A DNA stretch of 38,369 bases from assembly GCA_028823035.1 (NCBI GenBank), contig JAPKCI010000036.1, positions 1 to 38,369 of the forward strand, read 5' to 3'. The translations under genes were made by a program, and so were the position numbers. Below the pieces are notes generated by a model. The model did not search any database. It saw nothing but the letters and a program-made list of their open reading frames with translations, and was not told the DNA's origin. Below, one piece after another: positions 15,807-26,097 of this stretch (its first letter is position 1; each line of letters opens with the position of its first letter). This DNA comes from Rubripirellula sp. (GTDB lineage Bacteria; Planctomycetota; Planctomycetia; Pirellulales; Pirellulaceae).

Positions 15807-16706
15807 ATGAGCAATGGCACAATCACGATGAGCCGCCTCGGGTCGATGGGGCGATTCGCGAATCAAGTGATCCAGTACATGTTTCTGAAAACCTACGCTC
15901 AGGAGCACGGCCTGACCGTGCAGACGCCGGCGTGGTGCGGACAAACCCTGTTCGGGGCCAGCGACAGTGAAATTGACCGCGACCTTCCGCTATTCGAGGA
16001 ACTCTTCGACAAAGACCGTGGACGATGCGTCATTCCGCAACTCGACGAACACTTGCGAGACGTCAACGTGTCTGGGTACTTCCAGTACCACTCGAGCTAT
16101 TACCACCCCCACCAAAAACTCATTCAAAAACTGTTTCGCCCACTACCAGCGCTCCGCGATCAACTGCAACCAGGAATTGACCGTCTGCGCCAGCTAGGCA
16201 AGACCGTCGTCGCCTTGCACATACGGCGTGGCGATTATGGAATCGAGTACTTCTATCGAACCCCCTGCAGCTGGTATTTGGAATTGCTCGACGAACTGTG
16301 GGATCGGTTCGACTCGCCCGTACTCTTCATTGCTAGCGACGAACCAAGGGCAGTCACCCGAGAGTTCGCGTCTTACAGTCCGGTGACTGCCGGCGACCTC
16401 GGAATGAAACTTCCTGCCGCTCCCTTTTTTCCAGACTTTCACGTCCTGACAAATGCGGACGTCTTGGTGATGCCAAACAGTTCGTTCTCGTTTAGCGCCG
16501 CGATGCTGAATCAAAACCTTCAGCAGTGCTGGCGAAGCAAGCTCTCTGATCCGCTGGGTTCGCCCCCGTTTCAACAGATTGATCCATGGAACGCAGACTT
16601 TCTAGACACATCGGCAAGAGTCCAAGACTTTCCGGGAATCGCTGGGATCAGCCGCCCGCCGAAACGACGTTGGTACAACCAACTATTCAGTCGCAAGGCC
16701 GCCTGA
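15807..16706 (+). CDS. GT11 glycosyltransferase (alpha-1,2-fucosyltransferase-like)
   Basis: AAGGA eight bases before ATG 15807 favours that start over 15783, giving 299 residues. The N-terminal GSMGRFANQVIQYMFLKTY is the GT11 opening motif, and HIRRGDY (residues 138-144) is the family's HxRRxD donor-binding motif. The third region, with DVLVMPNSSFSFSAAML (family pattern xSNSSFSWWAAxL), is also present. GT11 enzymes transfer fucose from GDP-fucose, usually in alpha-1,2 linkage, to capsule, lipopolysaccharide or exopolysaccharide chains. No membrane segment is visible, so it is probably cytoplasmic or peripheral. Acceptor identity cannot be read from sequence. Confidence 0.88.
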   Translation: MSNGTITMSRLGSMGRFANQVIQYMFLKTYAQEHGLTVQTPAWCGQTLFGASDSEIDRDLPLFEELFDKDRGRCVIPQLDEHLRDVNVSGYFQYHSSYYHPHQKLIQKLFRPLPALRDQLQPGIDRLRQLGKTVVALHIRRGDYGIEYFYRTPCSWYLELLDELWDRFDSPVLFIASDEPRAVTREFASYSPVTAGDLGMKLPAAPFFPDFHVLTNADVLVMPNSSFSFSAAMLNQNLQQCWRSKLSDPLGSPPFQQIDPWNADFLDTSARVQDFPGIAGISRPPKRRWYNQLFSRKAA

Positions 16707-16891
16707 GTCCAACACACATCCTTCGCACCAACGCACTGCATCGGCATTTTTCGTTGTGCTTTCAGCAAGAGCTTTTGAATGAATCGCTTGACCGGCGAAC
16801 GTTCCTTTTGTTAAAGACGCTCTCAAAATCACAGGTCCGCTCTCTTATGTCGGACATTTAGACCACCGGTACTTCTAGGAGAAAGAGCCCT

Positions 16892-17734
16892 GTGAAACGC
16901 TATCTCAAACATGCTTACCGCAGGTTGTTCACCAATCGAGCTAGCTACAAGCTCAACTCGTTCCTCTTGGACTGCAGCCTGCACGGCCTCGGAATCCTGA
17001 ACTGCGAAGACTTCGTAAGCACAGGCGAAAGTCATTTTACGTCGACCACGCTACCCGATTGGTTTCGAAACGAGAACGATCTGACACTTTTTGATGTTGG
17101 TGCAAACGAGGGTGACTACACGCGTTTCATGTGCAAAGCGTTCCCAAGTAGCCGCGCGTTCGCGATCGAACCGCACCCGCAGACGTACGCGAGAATGGTC
17201 AGCTCCGTGCCGAACAACGTCACAGCACTCAACGTTGCGGCTGGCTCCCAACCCGGCAATTTGCAACTCTATGACTCCTCCTCTCACAACGGGACATCGC
17301 ACGCATCACTGTACCCTGAAGCGACTTCTAGCCAATCGAACACCACAGCTATAGAAATCGACATTGACTCCCTCGATCGCATCGCACTGGCGAATGAAAT
17401 TGATCACATTCATTTCCTAAAGATCGATACCGAAGGCCACGAACTGGAGGTCATCAAGGGAGCCCAAAGTTTGATTGCCAACGACGCAATTTCAGTATTG
17501 CAAATCGAGTTTGGTTCGCTCAATCTTCACAGCCGAATCTATTTCAATGACATCCGCATGCTGCTTCCTGGGTTTCATTTCTTCAGACTCTTGCCGAAGT
17601 CGTTAGTGCCGATCCAAGTTTCGCGACCCGTGAAATCGGAGATATTCGAATTCCAAAACATTATCGCGGTTGCACCCCAATTCGTATCAAACTGTGGGTT
17701 CAGACGGTACGACCTGCGAATCTCGGCCGCCTGA
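16892..17734 (+). CDS. FkbM-family methyltransferase
   Basis: GTG 16892 is preceded by AGGAG about 11 bases upstream; the product has 280 residues. The FkbM core begins near residue 65 with LTLFDVGANEGDYTRF, then AFAIEPHPQTYARM, VTALNVAAGSQPGNLQLYD and IDSLDRIALANEIDHIHFLK, followed by KIDTEGHELEVIKGA (hallmark region). An N-terminal stretch of about 60 residues precedes the core. It differs clearly from the other FkbM gene here, so it is not a recent duplicate. Sugar O-methylation is the likely role. It is followed in the same direction by a GT2-like gene after about 107 bases. Confidence 0.88.
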   Translation: MKRYLKHAYRRLFTNRASYKLNSFLLDCSLHGLGILNCEDFVSTGESHFTSTTLPDWFRNENDLTLFDVGANEGDYTRFMCKAFPSSRAFAIEPHPQTYARMVSSVPNNVTALNVAAGSQPGNLQLYDSSSHNGTSHASLYPEATSSQSNTTAIEIDIDSLDRIALANEIDHIHFLKIDTEGHELEVIKGAQSLIANDAISVLQIEFGSLNLHSRIYFNDIRMLLPGFHFFRLLPKSLVPIQVSRPVKSEIFEFQNIIAVAPQFVSNCGFRRYDLRISAA

Positions 17735-17841
17735 GGACTCCCGTTTCTGATGACAATTGAGCCACAAACCCCGCTGTTAATCACAAACCTGTTGACGGTT
17801 GAACGAATGGCGATTCTCTACACATTCAATTGGCGTTCGCA

Positions 17842-18813
17842 ATGCTAGACACTCCTGTCGCACTGTTTGTTTTCCGACGACCCGACGTAACTGCCCAGGT
17901 TTTCAAGGCAATTTCCATTGCCAAACCGCGCCAGTTGTTCATCATCTGTGACGGAGCGCGGGCGCATAAAGCAGGCGAGGCGGACCTAGTCTCTCAAACT
18001 CGCGACGTTGTCGCGGATGTCGATTGGCCGTGCCAGGTCGAACGCCGCTATTTAGACGACAACGTGGGATGTGCAACCTGCGTCTCGTCAGGACTCGACT
18101 GGGTATTCAGTCAAGTCGAGCATGCCATCATATTGGAAGACGACTGTGTCCCAAATCAATCGTTCTTTCCATTCTGCAGCGAGCTACTCGCAAAGTATGA
18201 GTCGGAACCGGACGTGATGGCGATCTCGGGCGATCACTTCTACGGGGACCAAACCTTCGGCGACGGCAGCTACTTTTTCACGAAGCACTTCCACTGCTGG
18301 GGCTGGGCAACGTGGCGTCGCGCATGGAAGAGCTACGATCACGAAATGAAGGGTTACGAACGATTTGCGCGAGACGTACTGCCTGACCTTTGTGTCTCCG
18401 AAAGAGAACGCCGATATCTGAGTTCAGGCTTTGAGGACATACACCATGGCCGCACGGATAGCTGGGCGATTCGATTCATGTATGCAGTGATGAATGCCAA
18501 GGGCTTATGTATCCAACCAAACCAAAACTTGGTGGCGAACCTCGGCGACGGTCAGGACGGAACCCACTGCAGTGGTGATGCAGATGCGAGATCAAATTGG
18601 ATGTTCAATATTCCGACCAAATCTCTGCTGCATGTCGCCCATCCCAAAGAGATTTCTCGCAGTATCGATGCGGAACTTTCCTGGGAAGCCTCGTTCATCC
18701 CCAAACGCCGGTCGATCAATCTATTTTCGCTCAGTGAATGGCAACGGCGATTTCGAAAATGGCGTTGTTCGATTGCAAAGCGACTTCCTCGCAAACCTGT
18801 GTCCGCTTCGTGA
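17842..18813 (+). CDS. GT2-like glycosyltransferase
   Basis: ATG 17842 is preferred to the TTG 17830; the product has 323 residues. The N-terminus TPVALFVFRRPDVTAQVFKAI and the nucleotide-sugar motif HAIILEDDCVPNQSFFPF (DxD-type acid residues) place it in the GT-A fold group with family 2 and HlpA-like transferases. HCWGWATWRRAWKSYD is a conserved acceptor-side motif of this subfamily. The C-terminal 40 residues are strongly basic. The substrate is unknown; it belongs to the surface-polysaccharide cluster. About 280 bases after it hold no gene, and the next gene faces it. Confidence 0.85.
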   Translation: MLDTPVALFVFRRPDVTAQVFKAISIAKPRQLFIICDGARAHKAGEADLVSQTRDVVADVDWPCQVERRYLDDNVGCATCVSSGLDWVFSQVEHAIILEDDCVPNQSFFPFCSELLAKYESEPDVMAISGDHFYGDQTFGDGSYFFTKHFHCWGWATWRRAWKSYDHEMKGYERFARDVLPDLCVSERERRYLSSGFEDIHHGRTDSWAIRFMYAVMNAKGLCIQPNQNLVANLGDGQDGTHCSGDADARSNWMFNIPTKSLLHVAHPKEISRSIDAELSWEASFIPKRRSINLFSLSEWQRRFRKWRCSIAKRLPRKPVSAS

Positions 18814-19090
18814 CGCCCGCGATCGCACAGAATAACGAAGTGCAACTGAGAGAGCATCCAGCGACGAAGTATGGGAACGTCCCAATTGACGGGACGCTTC
18901 CGGAATTCGCGAGCCGAGGCGCGTACGAAAAAGGCATGTCATTGAATACAATACGGACAGCATTTCCCGGTGACGAGACATCGCGTCACGACTAACCTTT
19001 GCCGTTCCCCGCTTTGCACATTGTCATGCGAGTTCAGAATTCGCCGACAGTATCAACCGCAGGAGCCGGCCGCGCAAGATGGCGGTTAAA

Positions 19091-20224
19091 TCAGGCGGCA
19101 CGCACCATCGTTTGAGCGGATTCGCCCGCGAGCATTTGCCGAACGCACTCAGACAGTTTTCCGGGGTCAACGACGATGTCACCCCAGTGGGCGGTTTTTC
19201 GCAAATCAGAACGCGTGCAAAGCATGTAGTAAAAATCGACATCTGCAGCGTCAGCCAGACTGAAGAAGCAATTTGGCGTCGGACCAATGGAGTCTCTCAG
19301 TTCGAGAACGCCGGTTCCCGGTCGCATCATGAACAAACTTGCCAGTCCTCCGCCATGATTGGAGACCAAATACCGAGCGTTTCTAGCCATAGCAATTTGC
19401 GTTTCCCAACTATGTTCCTCGGCGGTGAATTCCGTGAAGCCATGATTGCGCAGAACTGCAATCACCTCTCCTTCATTGGAAACTTTTCGACGTCCCGCAA
19501 GACGCCTTGAAATGTAAACGCGGTCGCCAAAATGGGAGATAGCATCGCCTGAGGCATCGGAGAGCGATAAAGTTCCACCTAAATACTTTGTGAAGCGATC
19601 CCTCAGACCAGCCATGATATTGGCGTCTGGATTCCCGGTCGAGGACAAGTGACTGGGGAACACAAGGTTGTCGCATTTGACTCGCTCAAAACGTCTGAGA
19701 AATCTGACTTCACCAAGGCCGAAGGGCTTCAAACTCTCTAAGAAAAAGCCGTATCTACGGAATTTGCACGGCAACAGCAAAGTGAGCTTCGATAAATCAC
19801 AGGCTTCCGACGCAAATTGCAGCCTAGAGAGTGCATCACAGGTCCAATGAAAATAGCCGCAACTCCAATTGTCCGTGATGTAGATCGCCGGCGACTCAAG
19901 ACGACTCCGTCGCTGGACCGGGCGTTCCACTGCCGCCCGCCAGTGCCCTCTCCGTCGCCGCCATTTCTCTGCTTCCTCAATCGTCACAAATGACTCCGGA
20001 AGATATTCCCCATCCATCCGAAGCGGCCCTCTTCCGAAAACTTCGACATCATGCATTAGCTTGACGGATGCATGCGGCATCGCGTATTCGGTGGTGCGTT
20101 CAAACATCGCGTGGTCGTTGCTGTCGAAATTCTTTGGGTACGGGCGATTGACCACGTACGATTCACGCTGATGCGGCCGAACAATCTCGATGGAACTATC
20201 TCGCGTCGCGTGCTTTCGATCCAT
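19091..20224 (-). CDS. GT61-family glycosyltransferase (DUF563)
   Basis: The 377-residue product has the hallmarks of GT61: AIYITDNWSCGYFHWTCDAL (residues about 112-131), LLLPCKFRRYGFFLESL, RVYISRRLAGRRKVSNEGEV (about 243-262) and ARYLVSNHGGGLASLFMM (about 290-307). The family transfers xylose, GlcNAc or related sugars. No signal or membrane segment is visible. It is the only glycosyltransferase on the minus strand. The region upstream of ATG 20224 remains open in another minus frame with a helical sequence (VPFLVKVLRYFPDAQRKLAQ), so the true N-terminus could be longer if a frameshift lies near 20180-20224; this is uncertain. Confidence 0.87.
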   Translation of the reverse strand: MDRKHATRDSSIEIVRPHQRESYVVNRPYPKNFDSNDHAMFERTTEYAMPHASVKLMHDVEVFGRGPLRMDGEYLPESFVTIEEAEKWRRRRGHWRAAVERPVQRRSRLESPAIYITDNWSCGYFHWTCDALSRLQFASEACDLSKLTLLLPCKFRRYGFFLESLKPFGLGEVRFLRRFERVKCDNLVFPSHLSSTGNPDANIMAGLRDRFTKYLGGTLSLSDASGDAISHFGDRVYISRRLAGRRKVSNEGEVIAVLRNHGFTEFTAEEHSWETQIAMARNARYLVSNHGGGLASLFMMRPGTGVLELRDSIGPTPNCFFSLADAADVDFYYMLCTRSDLRKTAHWGDIVVDPGKLSECVRQMLAGESAQTMVRAA

Positions 20225-21080
20225 GCTGTTATTTTCTTGGCGATTCGTTGGGCGAGTTTACGTTGGGCGTCTGGGAAATAGCGAAGTACCTTTACCAAGA
20301 ATGGAACTTCAAGGGACGTACGCCTTGCTTCCCTACACCAGAAACATCCATCCGGGGGACGCAGCCTGATGGGATCTACTTTTAGGTAAATGGAGGCAAT
20401 ACAGTCAAGAGGATCACGCGATGCTAGCAATGTGAGTTGCGGCTACTTGAACCGCAATTGAATCCCTCCAGGGCTCACCGCATGTTCTGGTGTCTACGAG
20501 TCTGTAGCTCAGAACACAACCGCACGGATAATCATGCTGCCACCCGCCCCGCACGTAATTAGCTTCCGGATGATACGTCTCTCGTCGCTTGGTCACGAGG
20601 CAAATTAGGTTCGAAGCTTTCGCTTTTTATGCCGATGCCAGGCAACGAACACGTGACCTGAGCAAGCCGGGAATAGAGAGCCCGCACGGCGATCGCCCCA
20701 CCCTGATGGTGCAACTGCCGGCACGGCCCCTGCCGAAACGCTCGGAGTCTCGCTTCTGGTGGCACGGGCCGACTTGTTGCTGTCAGAAGTGCAACTCATT
20801 ACGAACGCTCGTGTTTTACTAACGCTGCGAATGATTGCGATTGACATGAACTTCCATGATTTGAGAGAAGTACCTGAACCGAGCCATCGTTGGGACTTCG
20901 AACAAATCCGCAACAGCCGCACCAATTTGGTGCCTCGAATTCGGTGCAACCCACCATTTGATTCTAGGCGTCAGACGTTAATTTCCGAGAAATTGCTATC
21001 AATTTCGCACAGCGATTTTACGTAAGCTCGCGGCTATACCCCAAAACGACACTTCAACCAAGCAAGGCAAACCCGTCGTG
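20225..21080. other. Gene-poor interval of about 850 bases
   Basis: Several open frames of 60-125 codons exist on both strands but none shows family features, and I assign no gene. Promoters for the divergent GT61 and TylF genes should lie within it. No repeats of note were found. Confidence 0.45.
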
Positions 21081-21908
21081 ATGTTGCAAACTCTTAAAAA
21101 GTGGAACAAAGGTCGGCGCGAGCAACGCAAGCAAAGGCGTTTGAATACACGCGAGGGTTACCCCACAGACTTGAACGACGATACCGTCGAAACGATCATG
21201 CAAGTCCGAGACTGCACCATGACCTCAATCGAACGGCTCAATGGCCTGTGCGAGGCCGTTCGATACCTCAGCGAAAACAAGATCGAAGGCGACATTGTCG
21301 AATGCGGCGTTTGGCGTGGTGGCAGCATGATGGCGATCGCATCGATGTTGAGCCGTTTTGACGACCAAGATCGCGAGCTTTTTCTGTTTGACACGTTTGA
21401 AGGCATGAGCGAACCCACCGAACACGACGTCTCGATTGGCGGGGTGACTGCAGAGACGTTGCTAGATGAAGAAGATATCGGTGACGCCAAATCGGTCTGG
21501 TGCGTTTCGTCTTTGGCAGAAGTGAAGTCGAACATGGCCAAGATGGATTACCCGACTGAAAAAGTACACTTCATCCCAGGCAAGGTGGAAGACACAATCC
21601 CTGCAAACGGACCTGGGAAAATTGCTTTATTGCGACTGGACACGGACTGGTACGAGTCAACCGCTCATGAACTCGAACATTTCTTTTCGAGATTGGTCGA
21701 CGGCGGCGTCCTAATTGTTGATGACTACGGCCACTGGCAAGGTGCTCGCAAGGCAGTCGACGAGTACTTTGAGAAGCATGGGATCGGCATGCTACTTCAA
21801 AGACTTGACTACACGGGCCGAATCGGCATCTACCATGCTGAAGTGAAGCGGACTCCGATCGTAAACGCCGGGCACTCCATGGGGAGGGCGAATCGTGAAG
21901 CTGCTTAA
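21081..21908 (+). CDS. TylF/MycF-type O-methyltransferase
   Basis: Starting from ATG 21081 (GTG 21078 is also possible) gives 275 residues. The family is recognisable from MTSIERLNGLCEAVRYL, GDIVECGVWRGGSMMAIASM (glycine motif), LFLFDTFEGMSEPTEHD, LLRLDTDWYESTAHELEHFF and GGVLIVDDYGHWQGARKAVDEYF. The last two contain the acidic residues that bind Mg2+ and the catalytic Asp of MycF. TylF and MycF methylate sugar hydroxyls of macrolides; in this cluster a surface sugar is more likely. Its 3' end overlaps the next methyltransferase gene by 14 bases, so the two are translationally coupled. Confidence 0.9.
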   Translation: MLQTLKKWNKGRREQRKQRRLNTREGYPTDLNDDTVETIMQVRDCTMTSIERLNGLCEAVRYLSENKIEGDIVECGVWRGGSMMAIASMLSRFDDQDRELFLFDTFEGMSEPTEHDVSIGGVTAETLLDEEDIGDAKSVWCVSSLAEVKSNMAKMDYPTEKVHFIPGKVEDTIPANGPGKIALLRLDTDWYESTAHELEHFFSRLVDGGVLIVDDYGHWQGARKAVDEYFEKHGIGMLLQRLDYTGRIGIYHAEVKRTPIVNAGHSMGRANREAA

Positions 21909-22758
21909 TGTCGGTTGTGGACGTCGGTTCCATCCCGACTGGACAAACATCGATTTGGTCGCGTCGAGCCCAGAGGTGCGCGAGTACGACCTCAGGAAAG
22001 GCCTGCCTTTCCCTGACGGATCGTTTGATGCTGTTTATCACTCTCACGTCTTGGAGCATCTCGATCCGACTTCGGCCGAAGAGATGCTACGCGAGTGTGT
22101 CAGAGTCCTGAAGCCTGAAGGGGTTTTGCGGATCGTCGTTCCCGATTTGGAAGGGATCGCCCGAGAGTACCTGCGGACGCTCGAATCCGCGGCAAGCGAC
22201 CGTGATAACCCAGCTGCGGTCTTCTCACATCAATGGATGACACGAGAACTTCTGGACCAAATGTGTCGCCAGAAATTGGGTGGCGAGATGGGGCAACTGA
22301 TGCGTACCAGTCACGAAGCTGAACAGGCCTATATTTACTCGCGCATCGGACAAGAACTCGGTGGCAATGGTAGCGTTGGCCGCAAAACAATTTGGCGGCG
22401 AGTCAAGCAATTAACGCTGAGTTTGCGAAAACGAATCGCCCTTACAGCAGTTTCTGTGATCGAAGGTAGCTCAGGTCGAATGGCTTATCGAGAAGCCCGG
22501 TTTCGACAAAGTGGAGAGATCCACCGCTGGATGTACGATCGTGTGTCGCTGACTCAGCTGGTCCAGTGTCTCGGGCTCGAGTCAGCCAGGGTCTGCTCGG
22601 CGAGTGAAAGCAAAATCCCTGGCTTCTCTTCGTACGGGTTGGACAGCGATTCTAATGGTGCAAGAAAGCCAGACTCGCTATTTTTCGAGTCTGTCAAATC
22701 GACGGCCGCTTGTCGCCAAACGAATTTCCCGCAGTCCAACCTCCGCTCCGCTGCATAG
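21895..22758 (+). CDS. Class I SAM-dependent methyltransferase
   Basis: GTG 21895 overlaps the TylF gene and starts directly in the fold: MKLLNVGCGRRFHPDWTNID (glycine motif at residues 4-9). Then come GLPFPDGSFDAVYHSHVLEH (acidic post-motif, about 38-57), RVLKPEGVLRIVVPDLEG (about 75-92) and a long insertion of about 100 residues rich in Arg and Gln. MYDRVSLTQLVQCLGL is the typical last element. It is about 287 residues. Family members act in glycan or lipopolysaccharide loci. Coupled translation with the TylF gene suggests two methylations of the same glycan. Confidence 0.87.
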   Translation: MKLLNVGCGRRFHPDWTNIDLVASSPEVREYDLRKGLPFPDGSFDAVYHSHVLEHLDPTSAEEMLRECVRVLKPEGVLRIVVPDLEGIAREYLRTLESAASDRDNPAAVFSHQWMTRELLDQMCRQKLGGEMGQLMRTSHEAEQAYIYSRIGQELGGNGSVGRKTIWRRVKQLTLSLRKRIALTAVSVIEGSSGRMAYREARFRQSGEIHRWMYDRVSLTQLVQCLGLESARVCSASESKIPGFSSYGLDSDSNGARKPDSLFFESVKSTAACRQTNFPQSNLRSAA

Positions 22759-22838
22759 CTACAAAGAACCGCAACTGTCCAAGGATGGACGTGTGCTCTT
22801 AGACCAGTTTTCACGTTCCCAACCCTCAGTGATTAACA

Positions 22839-24128
22839 ATGATTGTTGACCATCTTTGCCATGGCGTCTCCGGAGGTGCTGCCGGTGCTGCCGTAAGGAT
22901 TCATCGGGGCCTACTTGGTGCTGGCATTCATAGTCGTTTCTGGCATTCGCCCAAGGTGCAATCAAGCGATTCCACACCGAATTGCCAACCAATCACATGG
23001 CCGACCGATAAAAGCCCGACCGCGGAACGCATCGTATCGTCCGTCAACCGAACACTGCGTGACGGCTGGACAAAGTTGCGTCACTACGGAAACTGGGCCC
23101 CGGGAGAAGAATACTTCAGCACCGGAAACATGCGTCAGACGACTAATTTCCCGGCGTCGCAGATCGACGGCGATATCCTCGTCTTACACTGGCTGGGCAA
23201 ACTGGTTGACTATGAGAGTTTCTTTTCGACTGTTCCGCCTGGACGTCCAGTTGTGTGGGTGATGCACGACATGAACCCGTTCACCGGGGGATGCCATTTC
23301 AGCAACGGCTGCGATCAATTCACCAGTGGCTGCGGTCACTGCCCGATGATTTCCAAGGCCCACACACTTGATATCACAGCGACAACGTCCTCGCTGAAGT
23401 CCAGCTTGTATCGAAACATTGATCTGCACGCAGTTGCCCCGAGCACATGGCTTAGTGGTGCAGCAGCAGCTTCGAAAGCAATGTCGGTGGTATCAAGCCA
23501 TCGCGTAATTCCTTATGGAATCAACATTGACGTTTTTCGCCCAGAAGAAAAACTCGCAGCTAGAAAAGAGCTTGGTTTGCCTCTCGACCGGCAGATCATC
23601 GCGTTTGGTGCCGATAGCGTTACGAACGCTCGCAAAGGCTTCCGTTTCCTGGAAGACATTTGGCCCCGGATTGACGCAGCTAACACGATGGGTGTCATGT
23701 TTGGCGGCGGCAGGATGGCAAAACTAAACGCCACAGCTGAGATTAGGCATTTCGGCTATATCCGCGACGCGCATTTGCAGCGAAGCCTCTACAGTGCGGC
23801 GGATGTTTTCGCTCTGCCTTCGCTCGAAGACAATTTGCCGCAAACCGGATTGGAATCGATGGCATGCGGTACGCCTGTCGTTGCTTTCGACACCGGAGGG
23901 ATTCCCGACTATGTACTGCCCGGTAGAACGGGAATGCTCGCGAAACTCGGCTGTGCCGATTCGCTGTTTGAAAATATCCATTGGATTTTAGACCATGACA
24001 CCGAGCGTCTAACGATGGGAAGCAAAGCACGGCGTCTGATCGAAACGAATTTTTCGCAGCAAGTAGAAGTCAACCAATATCGTGACCTATTTGCCTCGAT
24101 TCTTCCAAAGATGAAAATGGCCGCGTAG
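22839..24128 (+). CDS. GT4-family glycosyltransferase (WcaC-like)
   Basis: The 429-residue product has the GT-B layout. The N-terminal domain opens HGVSGGAAGAAVRIHRGLLGAG and includes LHWLGKLVDY, VWVMHDMNPFTGGCHFSNGC and a Cys-rich CDQFTSGCGHCPM. That part resembles the WcaC-like subgroup and its possible metal-binding cysteines. The C-terminal GT4 domain has VIPYGINIDVFRP, IIAFGADSVTNARKGF, DVFALPSLEDNLPQTGLESM (with the E-x7-E motif) and GTPVVAFDTGGIPDYV. GT4 enzymes are retaining transferases using nucleotide sugars. It is the last intact gene of the polysaccharide run. Confidence 0.9.
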   Translation: MIVDHLCHGVSGGAAGAAVRIHRGLLGAGIHSRFWHSPKVQSSDSTPNCQPITWPTDKSPTAERIVSSVNRTLRDGWTKLRHYGNWAPGEEYFSTGNMRQTTNFPASQIDGDILVLHWLGKLVDYESFFSTVPPGRPVVWVMHDMNPFTGGCHFSNGCDQFTSGCGHCPMISKAHTLDITATTSSLKSSLYRNIDLHAVAPSTWLSGAAAASKAMSVVSSHRVIPYGINIDVFRPEEKLAARKELGLPLDRQIIAFGADSVTNARKGFRFLEDIWPRIDAANTMGVMFGGGRMAKLNATAEIRHFGYIRDAHLQRSLYSAADVFALPSLEDNLPQTGLESMACGTPVVAFDTGGIPDYVLPGRTGMLAKLGCADSLFENIHWILDHDTERLTMGSKARRLIETNFSQQVEVNQYRDLFASILPKMKMAA

Positions 24129-24479
24129 CACGGTAGATGCCTGCGCCATGAGTTCACAAGTGTTAACTTTGCATGTTCTGCCGCAAGCCGAGCGGCCTGG
24201 CATCGGCGGACTGTACTGCCTAAGAAACGGTGCCTGCCTGCAAAACGGTGCCGTAGGATCGAGCGTACCCGTTCAGTCCAGCCTCCTGCTGCTAAGTGCG
24301 GCATCTCTCCGTCGTCAACGTTCGGCCCGCAGGCAAAGATTGAAAAAAACGTTCAAAAAACGCGCAATGCCGGTGGCTGTATGGGCACATTGCCCAACGG
24401 TGGGGCCGCTGGCGACATGATCGCTTTGTTGCGTTGGTCTCCTGTGCTTGATTGAGCTTGGCGGGAAACGGTGGTGGTG
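24129..24479. other. Gene-free interval
   Basis: A short frame starting at 24148 shows no family features. AACGGTGCC occurs twice (near 24226 and 24245). I see no promoter or terminator I can defend. Confidence 0.4.
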
Positions 24480-25367
24480 ATGACTTGGATTCGGCTGCGG
24501 ATTGATTTGGGGTGGCGGGATTTGTTGGCTGCCGTGGGGTTTTCGTGTTCCCGGGGCGGACGCGAATTGGCTGCTCAGGAGACTGCTCAGGCTTGGGATC
24601 CTGCGGACGAGTGCTTGATCACACTTTCGGTTCGGAGTGGGCTGGATTTGCTACTGCGGGCATTGAAATTGCCCCGCGGGAGCAAGGTACTGTTCACGGC
24701 TCTGACGGTTCCGGGGATGATCGAGATCGCTGAGGATCATGGATTACGCGTTGGTGCCGTGGATATCACGACCGAAGGCCAAATTTGCGCACACTCGTTG
24801 CAGTCCGCCATCGATCCGGACACTCGGATGATCGTCGTCGTTCATTTGTTCGGTGGCAGGACCGATTTGACGCTCGCCGCTGAACTGGCTCAGTTGCACG
24901 GCCTGGTTCTCGTCGAAGATTCCGCCCAACGTTTCTGTGGCCCTGGAGATCCCGGTGACCCGCGTTCGGATGTGGTGCTGCACAGCTTCGGACCAATCAA
25001 ATCGTGCACGGCGCTCGGTGGCGGCGTCGTCCGGGTCAAAGATCAGTCGCTTAGGAAACGGATGCGGCAAATCTTGGCGACCGATCCGGTGCAATCAGCC
25101 GCTCGTTTTCGAAAACGTGTTGTCCGCTTCGGAATTCTGAAACTGTTGTCCGGACGAATCGCGGCGAGCGGCGTGATCGTAGTTTTGCAGTGCCTGAGGA
25201 TAGACGCCGACGCGGCGTTGACGACGCTAGCAAAAGGATTTCGCGGATCCGATTTTGTCAAGCAACTCCGTTACCAACCGTCGACTCCGCTGCTGAGATT
25301 ACTGCGTCGCCGATGGGGACGCGAATCCGACCGATCACGCGACTTGACGGTTCAGCGGGGCCGCTAG
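24480..25367 (+). pseudogene. DegT/DnrJ/EryC1 aminotransferase, 3' end decayed
   Basis: About 285 residues match PLP-dependent sugar aminotransferases of the DegT family: CLITLSVRSGLDLLLRALKL, VLFTALTVPGMIEIAEDHGL, MIVVVHLFGGRTDL, GLVLVEDSAQRFCG and the PLP-lysine region HSFGPIKSCTALGGG. Relatives are about 380-400 residues. Here family-like sequence fades after FVKQLRYQPSTPLLRLLRRR and the frame ends in unrelated GRESDRSRDL. In other frames downstream there are weak echoes (ELIGVASSGTAV), so frameshifts plus loss at the border of the mobile-element zone seem likely. It would have made an amino sugar for the polysaccharide. ATG 24480 is chosen over GTG 24471. Confidence 0.7.
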
Positions 25368-25716
25368 CAAGCGTTGCATCTCGGCCGAGCTTGTGAACTA
25401 ATCGGCGTCGCAAGTAGCGGCACGGCAGTTCGCACCAACGCCGCATTTTTCAACTGGATAACGAAACCGTTCGCTCGTTAGCGCGAAGGTTTTTCGGTCA
25501 ACGACAACACTCACTCCTGTGCAGGAACCTCTTTCTAACAACCGAAAAGGTTCTTTCTTTGCTAATGCCAGACATAGCCGTTACTTGCAGAGTAGGTGCC
25601 GCGACGCCGTTCTCTAAAGCAGTATCACCAACAACCACGCTGTCACAAGAGACAGGCTTTAAGAAACACCCGATGAGCTTGCTGGAACAGAGCGTGATCG
25701 TGTCTAGACCGGAATC
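25368..25716. other. Junction stretch without recognisable gene
   Basis: It lies between the decayed aminotransferase and the inverted transposase fragment. The minus frame running through it continues the transposase frame but no longer resembles it. A small hairpin GAACCT...AGGTTC lies near 25525-25552. Nothing else is supported. Confidence 0.4.
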
Positions 25717-26097
25717 CTGCAGAACATCGCAATGCGACTTGAAGAAGGTTGCCCAGCTGGGCGTTTGCCTGCGGATTGGCGATGGTTCAATGCCGTGTGC
25801 TTTGAGGATGTTAACGACTGAGATTTTGCCAATTCGGAATCCCACGTTCCTCAGCTGGCTCTGAATCCCTTTGTATCCCCAACTCTCGTTCTCGCTGGCC
25901 ATGCGAAGAACTAGGTCTACGACTTCTTGATCGATACGAGGTCGACCCGTAGCCTGACGCAAACTCGAAGGCTGTTCAGGCTTTTCGATGAGTTCTCGAT
26001 GCCAGCGTAGGATCGTGTCAGCTTGAGCAACGACAGACAGCTGCTCAAGTTGATGTCTTCCAAGAAACTTCCCCTTGACGGCCAATCGGCGTCGTTG
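25717..26097 (-). pseudogene. Integrase-type transposase, internal fragment
   Basis: About 125 residues on the minus strand match the N-terminal half of the planctomycete integrase-core transposase also seen at 30312-31392: QRRRLAVKGKFLGRHQLEQL, DTILRWHRELIEKP, SWGYKGIQSQLRNVGF and VNILKAHGIEPSPIRRQ. Sequence stops at HCDVLQ, where the other copy continues with IDFTTVEV (first catalytic Asp), so the whole catalytic core is missing. The right edge meets the IS3 fragment at about 26097 in opposite orientation. It is a diverged relative, not a recent duplicate of the 30-kb copy. Confidence 0.75.
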